From positions 124,001 to 188,000 of the forward strand of contig NZ_SCVH01000166.1 in the NCBI RefSeq assembly GCF_004296935.1: a DNA stretch of 64,000 bases. The letters are read 5' to 3'. This document shows positions 38,248 to 46,409 of this stretch, piece by piece. The position numbers and the translations under genes are program-made. The notes under the pieces are model-generated. The model worked only from the letters and a program-made list of their open reading frames with translations. It was not told where the DNA came from and made no database searches. The stretch is from Reyranella sp. GTDB lineage: Bacteria > Pseudomonadota > Alphaproteobacteria > Reyranellales > Reyranellaceae. How positions within the stretch are numbered: the first letter of the stretch is position 1; the number at the start of each line of letters is the position of its first letter.

Positions 38248-39303
38248 ATGGTCGACGAAGCAAAGCTCAATACATTCATGAGCCAGATGCTGGGTGATCT
38301 CGGCGGCGCCTCCAGCATCGCCATGATCCGCATCGGCGACGCGCTGGGCCTTTACAAGGCGCTGCACGACAGCGGGCCGGCGACGTGCGCCGCGCTGGCC
38401 ACGCGGCTCGGGCTGAACGAGCGCTACCTGCGCGAATGGCTGTCCCACCAGGCGGCTTCCGGGTACCTGGACTACGATCCTGCGGCCGCCACCTTTGCGC
38501 TGCCGGCCGAGCAGGCCATGATCTTCGCCCTCGAGGACAGCCCGGTCTACATGATGGGCGCCTTCGACCTCATGGCGGCGATGCTCGACAACCAAGCCAA
38601 GGTGCAGGTGGCCTTTAAGAGCGGCGGCGGGGTGGCGTGGGGCGACCAGGCGGGCTGCATGTTCTGCGCGGTCGCCCGCTTCTTCCGCCCGGGCTATCAC
38701 AATAACCTTGTGCCGGCTTGGCTGCCGGCGCTCGACGGCGTGGTGGCCAAGCTCGAGCGCGGCGCCAAGGTCGCCGATGTCGGCTGCGGCCATGGCTGGT
38801 CGACCGTGATGATGGCCAAGGCGTTTCCCAACTCGCAGTTCACCGGCTACGACTTCCATGCCGACTCGATCGAGGACGCCCGCTCCCACGCGCGCGAGCA
38901 CGGCGTTGCCGGCAATACGCGCTTCGAGGTTGCACCCGCCAAGCAGGTTCCCGGCACCGGGTTCGATCTCGTCACCTGCTTCGACTGCCTGCACGACATG
39001 GGCGATCCGACCGGGGCGGCGGCTCACATCCGCGGCATGCTGAAGCCGGACGGGACCTGGATGGTGATCGAGCCTATGGCGGGCGATCGGCTTGAGGACA
39101 ATCTCAATCCGATCGGTCGTATCTCCTACGCCGCATCGACCCTGGTCTGCGTCCCCACTTCGCTGTCCCAGGAGGTCGGCACCGCGCTCGGCGCCCAGGC
39201 GGGCGAAGCACGGCTGCGCCGGGTGATGACCGATGCCGGCTTCCGCAGCATCCGCCGCGCCGCCGAAACGCCGTTCAACATGGTCCTTGAAGCCAGGCCG
39301 TAG
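38248..39303 (+). CDS. SAM-dependent class I methyltransferase with N-terminal winged helix (Rv2258c-like)
   Basis: 351 residues. The N-terminal helical/winged-helix part (ALGLYKALHDSGPATCAALA, LNERYLREWLSHQAASGYL) is followed by a Rossmann methyltransferase core with motif I VADVGCGHGWSTV, then TGYDFHADSIEDA and FDLVTCFDCLHDMGDP. The substrate is unknown; relatives act on small metabolites. AGGAGGAAAG lies just before the ATG. It probably forms an operon with the next small gene, 18 bp downstream. Confidence 0.87.
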   Translation: MVDEAKLNTFMSQMLGDLGGASSIAMIRIGDALGLYKALHDSGPATCAALATRLGLNERYLREWLSHQAASGYLDYDPAAATFALPAEQAMIFALEDSPVYMMGAFDLMAAMLDNQAKVQVAFKSGGGVAWGDQAGCMFCAVARFFRPGYHNNLVPAWLPALDGVVAKLERGAKVADVGCGHGWSTVMMAKAFPNSQFTGYDFHADSIEDARSHAREHGVAGNTRFEVAPAKQVPGTGFDLVTCFDCLHDMGDPTGAAAHIRGMLKPDGTWMVIEPMAGDRLEDNLNPIGRISYAASTLVCVPTSLSQEVGTALGAQAGEARLRRVMTDAGFRSIRRAAETPFNMVLEARP

Positions 39304-39321
39304 GAACCAAGGGAGGAAGAC

Positions 39322-39636
39322 ATGACTGTCACGATCGTCAGCCGCTGGAAGGTGGGCGACGCCGCCAAGGCGACGAGCAATGCCAAGAGGGCCAAGTCGG
39401 CATGGTTGAGGAATGGTGCCCAGGAGTGTCGTCTGAGCACGCTCTTCACGGGACCTCAAGCTGGACAGATGATCTTCGCAATGGTGTTTGCGGACCTGAC
39501 CGCCTATGGCAAGGCCTCGGCATCGGTCCAGACCGACATCGAGTGGATCGAGCTCCTGAGCGATATCCGCAAGTCGGTCGAGGACCGGGGCGACAGCCTC
39601 GAGGAACGCGAAATCCTCGTCGGCGTCGACATCTGA
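39322..39636 (+). CDS. Small uncharacterised protein, possibly ferredoxin-like alpha/beta barrel
   Basis: 104 residues. The pattern of alternating strands and helices (TVTIVSRWKVGDAAKA, QMIFAMVFADLTAYGKA) resembles dimeric alpha/beta-barrel proteins such as ABM-type monooxygenases, but no catalytic residues can be assigned. GGGAGGAAG precedes the ATG. It lies immediately after the methyltransferase gene. Confidence 0.65.
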   Translation: MTVTIVSRWKVGDAAKATSNAKRAKSAWLRNGAQECRLSTLFTGPQAGQMIFAMVFADLTAYGKASASVQTDIEWIELLSDIRKSVEDRGDSLEEREILVGVDI

Positions 39637-39666
39637 GAGGCGCATCCCAAACTTGAGCTCGCGTCT

Positions 39667-40050
39667 TCAAGCGGCTCCGCGATAGCTCACCACCTCGTAC
39701 TCGATGCCGTCGGGGTCGAGGAAATAGAAGCGGCGGCCGGGATGGTAGTCGTCGTGCGAGAACGGCCGCAGGCCGGCGGTCAGGACGCGCGCCGCGGTGC
39801 CGTCGAGATCGTCGACCTCGACGCCGATATGGTTGAGCGGCCGGCCCTTGGCGAAATCGTCCGCCGTTTAGTGCACGTCGCGCCCGGTATAGAGGGCGAC
39901 GTAGTGATCGTCCGATCCGACATGGATGGTGTGGCCGCCGTTGCGGGCGGCGCCTTGCCAGCGGATGTGCCAGCCAAACAGCGCCTCCATCAGCTTCGCG
40001 GTGCGTGCGGGGGCGGTGACGTTGACATGCTCGATGCGCAATCCGGACAT
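39667..40050 (-). pseudogene. VOC-family (glyoxalase-like) gene with premature stop
   Basis: The frame reads MSGLRIEHVNVTAPARTAKL, later HYVALYTGRDVH, then a TAA at 39868-39870 (codon 61), and continues in the same frame as TADDFAKGRPLNHIGVEVDDL and RRFYFLDPDGIEYEVVSYRG to a stop at 39667. Both halves match one VOC domain of 127 residues, so a single G-to-T type change (e.g. GAA to TAA) explains the loss. There is no SECIS-like reason for recoding, as TAA is not recoded. The gene has an apparently intact SoxR-type promoter, which suggests recent inactivation. Confidence 0.8.
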
Positions 40051-40082
40051 GGTCGTGGGCTCCCGTTCGAATGCATTCATGG

Positions 40083-40113
40083 AGCGTAGAATCTCAACCT
40101 AACTCGAGGTCAA
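40083..40113 (-). promoter_or_regulatory. SoxR box within a 19-bp-spaced promoter
   Basis: On the minus strand, TTGACC and TACGCT are separated by 19 bp, the long spacing typical of MerR-family promoters. Between them, 40092-40109 reads CCTCGAGTTAGGTTGAGA, matching the classical SoxR box CCTCAAGTTAACTTGAGG at 14 of 18 positions. It drives the VOC pseudogene and ends 8 bp before the soxR start, so SoxR also covers its own start region. Confidence 0.72.
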
Positions 40114-40117
40114 GCCT

Positions 40118-40657
40118 TTGCCGAAGACTCCGACGACCGGATTCTCGCTGGTGTCGATCGGCCAGCTCGCGCGCCGCACCGGCCTGTCGGTGGCGGCGAT
40201 CCGCTTCTACGAGGCGCGCGGCCCGCTAACGGCGATCCGCTCCGGCGGTAATCAGCGCCGCTTCCTGCGCGCCGACATCCGCCGTTTTTCCTTCGCGCTA
40301 ATCGCCCAGCAGCTCGGCCTGACGCTGGCCGAGATCGAGGCCGAGCTCACCACCCTGTCGCTGGGCCGGACGCCGACCCGGTCGGACTGGCAGGCGATCA
40401 GCAAGCGGATCCGCGGCGCGCTCGAAGCGCGGTTGCACATGCTCGAACGGACGCGCGACCTGCTCGATGGCTGTATCGGCTGCGGCTGCCTCTCGCTCGA
40501 CCGCTGCGCCCTCTACAACCGGGGTGACAAGGCGGCGGTGGGCGGCGCCGGCCCGCGCTACCTGCTGGGCAACCGGGCTCAGGATTTCGCCGATCCAACT
40601 CAGCCCAAGAAACCGCGGCAGCCCGGCCGCGCGAATCTGCGACCAGGTCGCGTGTAG
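40118..40657 (+). CDS. soxR: Redox-sensitive transcriptional activator SoxR
   Basis: 179 residues from TTG with GAGGT 7 bp upstream. The N-terminal MerR winged helix (IGQLARRTGLSVAAIRFYEARG) and dimerisation helix lead to the [2Fe-2S] cluster motif CIGCGCLSLDRC (Cx2CxCx5C), diagnostic for SoxR. The C-terminal tail is basic and longer than in E. coli. The cluster is oxidised by redox-cycling compounds and activates transcription from the adjacent SoxR box. Its apparent target, the VOC gene, carries a nonsense mutation. Confidence 0.93.
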   Translation: MPKTPTTGFSLVSIGQLARRTGLSVAAIRFYEARGPLTAIRSGGNQRRFLRADIRRFSFALIAQQLGLTLAEIEAELTTLSLGRTPTRSDWQAISKRIRGALEARLHMLERTRDLLDGCIGCGCLSLDRCALYNRGDKAAVGGAGPRYLLGNRAQDFADPTQPKKPRQPGRANLRPGRV

Positions 40658-40666
40658 CGTGGCTGG

Positions 40667-41338
40667 TCACGCCGCGTCATGGAAGATGATGCCGAGGGTA
40701 AAACGCTGGCCGCGCCGCACGGTCGACACGCCGTGGCGCATCGCCGTGCGGTAGAAGCCGCGCGTGCCCTTCACCGGCCGTTCGTTGACGGCGAAGATCA
40801 CTGCATCGCCCTGGCCAAGGCGAACCACCTCGCCGCGCGACTGCATGCGGGGCCGCTGTTCGACCAGCATGAACTCGCCACCGTCGAAATCCCGGGTAGG
40901 ATCGCTCAGGAGAATGGTCGCCTGCAGTGGGAAGACGAGGTCGCCATAGAGATCCCGGTGCAGGCAGTTGTAGTCGCCCGGCCCATAGCGCAGCAGCAGC
41001 GGCGTCGGCCGCTTCTGGCCGCCGGCATGGCATTCGCCGAGCCAGTCCCTCAGGTTTGGCGGAAAGCGCTTGTCGCGGCCCAGCTGCCCGTTCCAGCGGT
41101 TGGCGACCTCGGCCAGCGGCGGGTACAGCGCCTGGCGCAGCCGCTCGACCGGTTCCGGCAGCGGATAGGTGAAATACTGGTATTCGCCCCGGCCGTAGCC
41201 ATGACGCTGCATGACCACGCGGCTGCGGAAATTGGCCCCGTTGGGCCAGAGCGCCGCCAGCCCCCGGCATTGCGCGGGGTCGATCAGGCTGGGAATTACG
41301 GCGAAACCGCGAGTGGCCAGGGAATCTGTATCGATCAT
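40667..41338 (-). CDS. 2OG-Fe(II) oxygenase family protein
   Basis: 223 residues from MIDTDSLATRGF; a longer in-frame extension has no typical features. The double-stranded beta-helix carries the iron motif H-x-D in NCLHRDLYGD, a distal His in MRHGVSTV, and an Arg near RRGQRFTLGIIFHD for 2-oxoglutarate. The family includes hydroxylases of proteins, nucleic acids and small molecules; the substrate is unknown. Convergent with soxR. Confidence 0.85.
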   Translation of the reverse strand: MIDTDSLATRGFAVIPSLIDPAQCRGLAALWPNGANFRSRVVMQRHGYGRGEYQYFTYPLPEPVERLRQALYPPLAEVANRWNGQLGRDKRFPPNLRDWLGECHAGGQKRPTPLLLRYGPGDYNCLHRDLYGDLVFPLQATILLSDPTRDFDGGEFMLVEQRPRMQSRGEVVRLGQGDAVIFAVNERPVKGTRGFYRTAMRHGVSTVRRGQRFTLGIIFHDAA

Positions 41339-41410
41339 CCGGACATCCTGCCGCGTCGAAGGATGCTCTTCTATCCGGCACGCGACTGATATATTGCCTT
41401 CCTGACCTTG

Positions 41411-41452
41411 GCCCTCTCCCCCCTTCTTAACAGGCGGGCGGAGAGGGCTTTT
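41411..41452 (+). terminator. Terminator-like hairpin overlapping the argB ribosome-binding site
   Basis: A 9-bp perfect stem, GCCCTCTCC (41411-41419) with GGAGAGGGC (41440-41448), is followed by TTTT and then, one base later, the argB ATG. The 3' arm contains the Shine-Dalgarno-like GGAGAGG. The hairpin could end readthrough transcription or hide the ribosome site; no competing antiterminator stem is obvious. Confidence 0.5.
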
Positions 41453-41453
41453 C

Positions 41454-42386
41454 ATGATCGGGGCGCGAGACATGGCCGAGCCGGTTCAGACCGACAAGGA
41501 ACAGAGGCGGCTCATCCGCATGGCGGAGACCATCTCCAAGGCGCTGCCCTACATGCGCCGGCACAACGACGCCACCTTCGTGGTGAAGTACGGCGGCCAC
41601 GCCATGACCGATCCCAAGCTCGGCGACCTGGTCGCGCGCGATGTCGTGCTGATGAAGCAGGTCGGCATGAACCCCATCGTGGTCCATGGTGGCGGGCCGC
41701 AGATCAACAAGATGCTGGACCGGGTCGGCATCAAGAGCACCTTCGTGAACGGCCTGCGCGTCACCGATGCCGCGACCATGGAGATCGTCGAGATGGTCCT
41801 GGCCGGCTCGATCAACAAGGCGATCGTGGCCGACATCAACGAATGCGGCGGTATCGCCGTCGGCATCTGCGGCAAGGATGGCAACCTGATCCTGGCGCGC
41901 AAGGTCGTGCAGATGCGTGATCCCAAGACCGGCGAACTCCTGAAGGTCGACCTCAAGCAGGTGGGCGAGCCTGCCAAGATCAACGTCATGGTGCTGGAGC
42001 AGCTGCGTCGGGCCGACGTCATCCCGGTGGTGGCGCCGATCGGCTTCGGCGTCGACGACGAACTCACCTACAACATCAACGCCGACACTTCGGCCGGCGC
42101 CATCGCCGGCGCCATGCGGGCCAAGCGCCTGCTGTTCCTGACCGACGTGCCGGGTGTGCTCGACAAGAACGGCAAGCTGATCCAGGACATGACGGTCGAA
42201 CAGGCCCGCGCCCTGATCTCCGACGGCACGATCTCCGGCGGCATGATCCCCAAGATCGAGAATTGCATCGATGCAGTGAACAGCGGCGTCGAAGCCGCCG
42301 TCATCATGGACGGCCGGGTGCCGCACGCCCTCCTGCTGGAAGTCTTCACCGAGTCGGGCGTCGGGACCATGGTGACCCGCAACTGA
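41454..42386 (+). CDS. argB: Acetylglutamate kinase
   Basis: 310 residues. The amino acid kinase fold has [55 protein letters not shown] and [13 protein letters not shown]. It phosphorylates N-acetylglutamate in the second step of arginine synthesis. Start: GGAGAGG is 7 bp before this ATG; a second ATG at 41472 is possible and would free the start from the upstream hairpin. Followed by def after 50 bp. Confidence 0.95.
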   Translation: MIGARDMAEPVQTDKEQRRLIRMAETISKALPYMRRHNDATFVVKYGGHAMTDPKLGDLVARDVVLMKQVGMNPIVVHGGGPQINKMLDRVGIKSTFVNGLRVTDAATMEIVEMVLAGSINKAIVADINECGGIAVGICGKDGNLILARKVVQMRDPKTGELLKVDLKQVGEPAKINVMVLEQLRRADVIPVVAPIGFGVDDELTYNINADTSAGAIAGAMRAKRLLFLTDVPGVLDKNGKLIQDMTVEQARALISDGTISGGMIPKIENCIDAVNSGVEAAVIMDGRVPHALLLEVFTESGVGTMVTRN

Positions 42387-42436
42387 TCCGCCCGGCTTGG
42401 CCTTGAAACGCTGATTTTGCTACATATTTAGGCACC

Positions 42437-43018
42437 ATGGCTCTCCTCCCCATCCTGACGGCGCCGGATCCGCGTCTGAAGAAGAAGTCCCTGCCCGTCG
42501 AGACGGTCGACGCCGGCGTGCGCCAGCTCATGGATGACATGCTGGAGACGATGTATGCGGCCCCCGGCATCGGCCTCGCCGCCCCGCAGGTGGGTGCCCT
42601 GAAGCGCGTCATCGTGCTCGACATCGACCGCGAGGAGACGAAAACAGGCCCTCTGTTCATGGCCAATCCCGAGATCGTCGAGGCCTCGGACGACGACGTC
42701 ATCTACGAGGAAGGCTGCCTGTCGGTGCCCGAGCACTATTCCGATGTTGCGCGGCCGGCGAAGGTGCGGGTGCGCTATCTCGACCGCGACGGCAAGAAGC
42801 AGGAACTGGCCTGCGAGGGGCTGCTCGCTACCTGCGTCCAGCACGAGATCGACCATCTCGACGGCATCCTGTTCATCGATCACATCTCGTCGCTGAAGCG
42901 CAACATGATCCTGCGCAAGCTCTTGAAGGCGCGGAAGGAAAGGGAGCGCGACGAGGCCGAGGGAAAGACCTCCGACAGGGCCACCGACAAGGCGAAAGAC
43001 CCGGAGCACGCCCTCTAG
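42437..43018 (+). CDS. def: Peptide deformylase
   Basis: 193 residues. The three metal-site motifs GIGLAAPQ, EGCLS and QHEIDHLDG are intact. It removes the N-formyl group from new proteins. The C-terminus extends about 25 charged residues beyond the catalytic core (Lys/Glu/Asp-rich), which may be a flexible ribosome-contacting tail. The usual partner fmt is not adjacent. Confidence 0.95.
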   Translation: MALLPILTAPDPRLKKKSLPVETVDAGVRQLMDDMLETMYAAPGIGLAAPQVGALKRVIVLDIDREETKTGPLFMANPEIVEASDDDVIYEEGCLSVPEHYSDVARPAKVRVRYLDRDGKKQELACEGLLATCVQHEIDHLDGILFIDHISSLKRNMILRKLLKARKERERDEAEGKTSDRATDKAKDPEHAL

Positions 43019-43073
43019 CAGGCGGCACGGAAATTGCGGCGGCCGGGGCAGCTCAGCCCGGGAGATTCCGCCG

Positions 43074-43472
43074 ATGACACCGCAGCAGATCGAACTGGTT
43101 CAAACGAGTTTCAAGAAAGTCGTGCCCATCGCCGGCACCGCGGCGGACCTGTTTTACGGCCGCCTGTTCGAGATCGCGCCCGAGGTGCGCCCGATGTTTC
43201 CCGAGGATATGCGGGAACAGAAAACCAAGCTGATGGCCATGCTGGGCACGGCGGTCACCAACCTGCACAAGCTCGAGACGATCCTGCCGGCCGTGAAGGC
43301 GCTGGGTGAGCGCCACAAGGGCTACGGCGTGACTGCGGCGCATTACGCGCCGGTCGGCGCTGCGCTGCTGTGGACCCTGGAGAAGGGCCTTGGGCCCGAT
43401 TTCACGCCCGACGTGAAGGCGGCGTGGACGGAAACCTACACCGCCCTCGCCGGGGTCATGACGTCAGCCTGA
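43074..43472 (+). CDS. Single-domain globin (haemoglobin-like)
   Basis: 132 residues. The globin fold is recognisable from QIELVQTSFKKVVPIAGTAADLFYGRLFE, PMFPEDMREQKTKLM and the F-helix LGERHKGYGV, whose His is the proximal haem ligand. The E-helix distal position appears to be Gln or another residue, not His. Such proteins bind O2 or NO. It ends 1 bp before the convergent oxidoreductase stop. Confidence 0.88.
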   Translation: MTPQQIELVQTSFKKVVPIAGTAADLFYGRLFEIAPEVRPMFPEDMREQKTKLMAMLGTAVTNLHKLETILPAVKALGERHKGYGVTAAHYAPVGAALLWTLEKGLGPDFTPDVKAAWTETYTALAGVMTSA

Positions 43473-43473
43473 G

Positions 43474-44838
43474 CTACTGCGCGGCGATCTTCGACGCCTC
43501 GGGCGCGAAATCCCGCTCCATCTCGCGGCGCAGTTTTACCGCGGTCAGTGTCTCGTCCATCGTTACATCGGCGTAGGTGAGGGACTGGCCGGCCTTGATC
43601 GGCTTCAGGAGCTTGACGTTGTGGGCCAGGCCGAGCGGCAGGCTGCCGAGCGACGTCGACTTCCCGGCCGGGAACAGCTTGCCGTAGACGGTGTAGCCGC
43701 CCTCGCCGTCCAACATCTCGCCGGGCTTGAGGTCGCGCTTGGCGGTGGCGATCACGTCGGCATGGAAGCCGATCGGGCAGCCGGTCGGTTCCTTGCGCAG
43801 GCCGATGGAGGCCACCGACATGCCGACTTCCAGCCCGATCAGGTGCCAGCGCTTGTACATGACGGAATACCGACCCGAGGGGTCGGTGCAGAGCATGTAC
43901 TCCTCGAAGCAGTTCTTCTGGTAGTCGGTGGCCGCCTCGAACACGACCCACACGCCCTTGCGGATTTCGTAGGGAATGGCGCGGCCATCCTTCTCCAGCG
44001 ACGACGCCACCTCGACCTGGCCCTTGTGATGGAGCTGGCCGCCCTCGGAAATCGGCCGCATCACGAACGGCAAGTCGTCGACCGCGCAGGGCGGGAAGGC
44101 GAGGCCATCCGGCGCCGGCGTGAGTCCGGTGGCGTTGGACACGGCCGTGCTCTCGATGGCGGGCTTGGAGCCGTCGAGGAAGGAATTGAACATTTTTGGG
44201 TTCAGCCCGCCGCGCTTGGCCTGCTCTTCGTTCAGGCCCCAGTATTTCCACACCGTCTCGGGTGTCGATTGCGCGAAGTGCGGCAGCCACTTGTGGCCGC
44301 GGCCTGCCGCCGTCACCGCGAAGCCCGAGGTGCGCGCCCAGTCGACCAGTTCGCAGATCAGCGCCGGCTGGTCGCCATAGGCGAGGCTGTAGATCACGCC
44401 GGCCTGGGCCGCGCGCCTGGCCAACAACGGCCCGCAGAAGGCATCGGCTTCGACCGTCACCATCACCACGCTCTTGCCGTGCCTAAAAGCTTCCAGCGCA
44501 TGCTCGACGGCGGCGATCGGATCGCCGGTCGATTCCACGATGATGTCGATCTCGGGATGGCTGACCAGCGCGCGCCAGTCCTCGGTGAGGTAGGTGCTGC
44601 CATGCTTGCGCGCCTCGGCGAAGGACGTCGCTCCGGTCACCTCGGGCTTCCAGCCCAGCCGCGCCAGGTTCTCGCGCGCGCGGGTCGGTGAGAGGTCGGC
44701 GATGCCCAGCAGGTGGATGCCCGGCGTCGTCGGGATCTGCGACAGGTACATCGAACCGAATTTTCCTGCGCCGATCACGCCGATGCGCAAGGGCTTCGCT
44801 TCGGCCGCGCGGGCCAGCAGCATGCGATGAAGACTCAT
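43474..44838 (-). CDS. NAD(P)-dependent oxidoreductase with C-terminal SAF domain
   Basis: 454 residues from MSLHRML, start supported by GGAGGAAACA. The N-terminal Rossmann part (LRIGVIGAGKFGSMYL) resembles homoserine-dehydrogenase/Gfo-Idh-type enzymes; a central catalytic-type domain follows (about 130-340). The SAF-type end (DLKPGEMLDGEGGYTVYGKL, KPIKAGQSLTYADV) is like the antifreeze/altronate dehydratase SAF fold. The reaction is unknown. It is the third gene of the GntR - PhyH - oxidoreductase unit, implying breakdown of a shared substrate. Confidence 0.85.
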   Translation of the reverse strand: MSLHRMLLARAAEAKPLRIGVIGAGKFGSMYLSQIPTTPGIHLLGIADLSPTRARENLARLGWKPEVTGATSFAEARKHGSTYLTEDWRALVSHPEIDIIVESTGDPIAAVEHALEAFRHGKSVVMVTVEADAFCGPLLARRAAQAGVIYSLAYGDQPALICELVDWARTSGFAVTAAGRGHKWLPHFAQSTPETVWKYWGLNEEQAKRGGLNPKMFNSFLDGSKPAIESTAVSNATGLTPAPDGLAFPPCAVDDLPFVMRPISEGGQLHHKGQVEVASSLEKDGRAIPYEIRKGVWVVFEAATDYQKNCFEEYMLCTDPSGRYSVMYKRWHLIGLEVGMSVASIGLRKEPTGCPIGFHADVIATAKRDLKPGEMLDGEGGYTVYGKLFPAGKSTSLGSLPLGLAHNVKLLKPIKAGQSLTYADVTMDETLTAVKLRREMERDFAPEASKIAAQ

Positions 44839-44860
44839 TGTTTCCTCCCGAACTGCCTTG

Positions 44861-45661
44861 TTATTCCGCCGCAACCTTTTGGCGGGCGGCGCGCGTCACG
44901 CAATCGTCTTCCCAGGCGTCGATCGGCGTGAAATCGCGATGGGCGATGTAGGCCGGCCGCTTATGGCGGGTGATGGCGTTCTGCACGGAATTGTAGGTGA
45001 CGTAGATGATCTGGCGGTCCCACGGCGACATGTTGGGCGGGCTGCCATGAACCAGCGTGCCGTGGAAGAAGATCGCCGAGCCCGGACCGCCCTTGGGCGC
45101 CACGATACCGCCCTGCTTCACCAGCTTGGCGATGACGTCGTTGTCGATCACCCACAGCGGGTAGGACGTCGTGGTGAGGTCGTGCTTGGCCTCGATCGCG
45201 CCCTTCTTGTGGCTCTTCGGGATGAAATAGAGCGGGCCGTTGAACTCGTTCACCTCGTCGACGAACACCGCGAGGTTCATGGCGCGTGCCTCGGGCATGC
45301 CGTCGTCGGCCTTCCAGGTACCGTAGTCCTGGTGCCACTGCCAGACGTCGCCGTCGAAGGCGGCCTTTCCGTTGATCTTGAACTGATGAATGTAGGTCTT
45401 GTCCCTGAGCAGCTGCTCGGCCGGTTCGACGAAGCGCGGGCTGTGAACCAACGCCTCGAACACCGGATTGTAAGTGTGCACGGCGAAGGCGGTGCGGACC
45501 ACGTCACCGGTCTTCTCACGCACGTTCTCCTCGCGGCGCTGGGCAAAGACGCCGGGAATCTCCGACTTCAGGATCGCCGTTTCCTCCGGCGAGAAGTAAT
45601 TCGGGAAGAAGAGATAGCCGTCGTCGTCGAACTGCTTCAGTTGCTCCGGTGTGAGCTTCAT
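44861..45661 (-). CDS. Phytanoyl-CoA dioxygenase (PhyH) family protein
   Basis: 266 residues, start after GAGGAGGAAACA. A non-haem Fe(II)/2-oxoglutarate enzyme: iron ligands H-x-D in WQWHQDYGTW and a distal His in GTLVHGSPPNMS, with the following WDRQIIYVTYN strand. The substrate is unknown. It lies 22 bp from the SAF-domain oxidoreductase and 35 bp from the GntR regulator, all leftward, so a regulated catabolic operon is likely. Confidence 0.88.
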   Translation of the reverse strand: MKLTPEQLKQFDDDGYLFFPNYFSPEETAILKSEIPGVFAQRREENVREKTGDVVRTAFAVHTYNPVFEALVHSPRFVEPAEQLLRDKTYIHQFKINGKAAFDGDVWQWHQDYGTWKADDGMPEARAMNLAVFVDEVNEFNGPLYFIPKSHKKGAIEAKHDLTTTSYPLWVIDNDVIAKLVKQGGIVAPKGGPGSAIFFHGTLVHGSPPNMSPWDRQIIYVTYNSVQNAITRHKRPAYIAHRDFTPIDAWEDDCVTRAARQKVAAE

Positions 45662-45696
45662 TGTTTCCTCCTCTCTGACTTTTCCCGCCGGTCATT

Positions 45697-46368
45697 CTAG
45701 GCGGCGCGCGAGATCACGTCCTTCAGGCGCCCGGTGAGAATGCCGGCCATCTGTTCGGTGTGCTTGCGGCAGAGCGCCTCGCTTTCCGCGACCTGGCCGG
45801 CCTCGAAGGCGCGCAGGATCGCTTCGTGCTCGTCCCACACGCTGACCCTGAGGTCGTCCTCGCTCAGGACGGCGGCCATGACGCGGCGCATGTGTTGCCA
45901 GTGCGGTTGCGCCGTCTCGGCGATCAGTGGATTGCCCGAGGCCTCGTAGACGAACAGGTGGAAGTCGATATCGGCCTCGATCACGAAGGGGATATTGCCG
46001 CTCGCCACGGCGCGGCGGCCAACATCGAGCAGCAGGCGGCCGCGATGGGTGAGTTCCGGCGTGTAGCGCGTGGCGGCGAGTCGCGCCGCCGCCCCGTCGA
46101 GGGCCGCGCGCACATAGTAGAGATTGTTGGCCTTCTCGACGTCGAGCGGAGCCACGCACACGCCCTTGCGGCCGGCGTCGATCAGGAAGCCCTCGCGGCG
46201 GAGCAGCATCATCGCCTGCAGCACAGGCTGGCGCGACACGCCGAATTTCTGCGCCAGCTCCTCCTGGGTGATGCGGACGCCCGATTTCAGCTCGCCAGAG
46301 CAGATGGCGTTCAGAACGGCATCGTGGATGCGTTCGGAAAGGTCGGGTTCGGGGGCGATGGGGCGCAT
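45697..46368 (-). CDS. GntR-family transcriptional regulator, FCD (FadR) subfamily
   Basis: 223 residues. The N-terminal winged helix (LKSGVRITQEELAQKFGVSRQPV) is followed by an all-helical FCD ligand domain with the metal-type residues of FCD proteins (DIDFHLFVYEASGN, ...WDEHEAILRAF, ...CRKHTEQM). It probably represses its own operon through the 16-bp palindrome 2 bp upstream of its ATG and responds to the substrate handled by the following two enzymes. Confidence 0.92.
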   Translation of the reverse strand: MRPIAPEPDLSERIHDAVLNAICSGELKSGVRITQEELAQKFGVSRQPVLQAMMLLRREGFLIDAGRKGVCVAPLDVEKANNLYYVRAALDGAAARLAATRYTPELTHRGRLLLDVGRRAVASGNIPFVIEADIDFHLFVYEASGNPLIAETAQPHWQHMRRVMAAVLSEDDLRVSVWDEHEAILRAFEAGQVAESEALCRKHTEQMAGILTGRLKDVISRAA

Positions 46369-46370
46369 GG

Positions 46371-46405
46371 GTTCTGTATACAGAACACGGACGCGCCGGA
46401 GTCAA
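46371..46405 (-). promoter_or_regulatory. GntR promoter and perfect 16-bp palindromic operator
   Basis: On the minus strand TTGACT (46400-46405), a 17-bp spacer and TGTATA (46377-46382) form a good promoter. GTTCTGTATACAGAAC (46371-46386) is a perfect palindrome that covers the -10 and ends 2 bp before the ATG. The transcript would start at or next to the ATG, i.e. leaderless, and a bound dimer would block polymerase. Confidence 0.75.
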
Positions 46406-46409
46406 TCGC

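Noticed and set aside
39868-39870. Recoding of the in-frame TAA in the VOC gene
   Set aside because: TAA is not used for selenocysteine or pyrrolysine; a nonsense mutation or read error is the simpler explanation.
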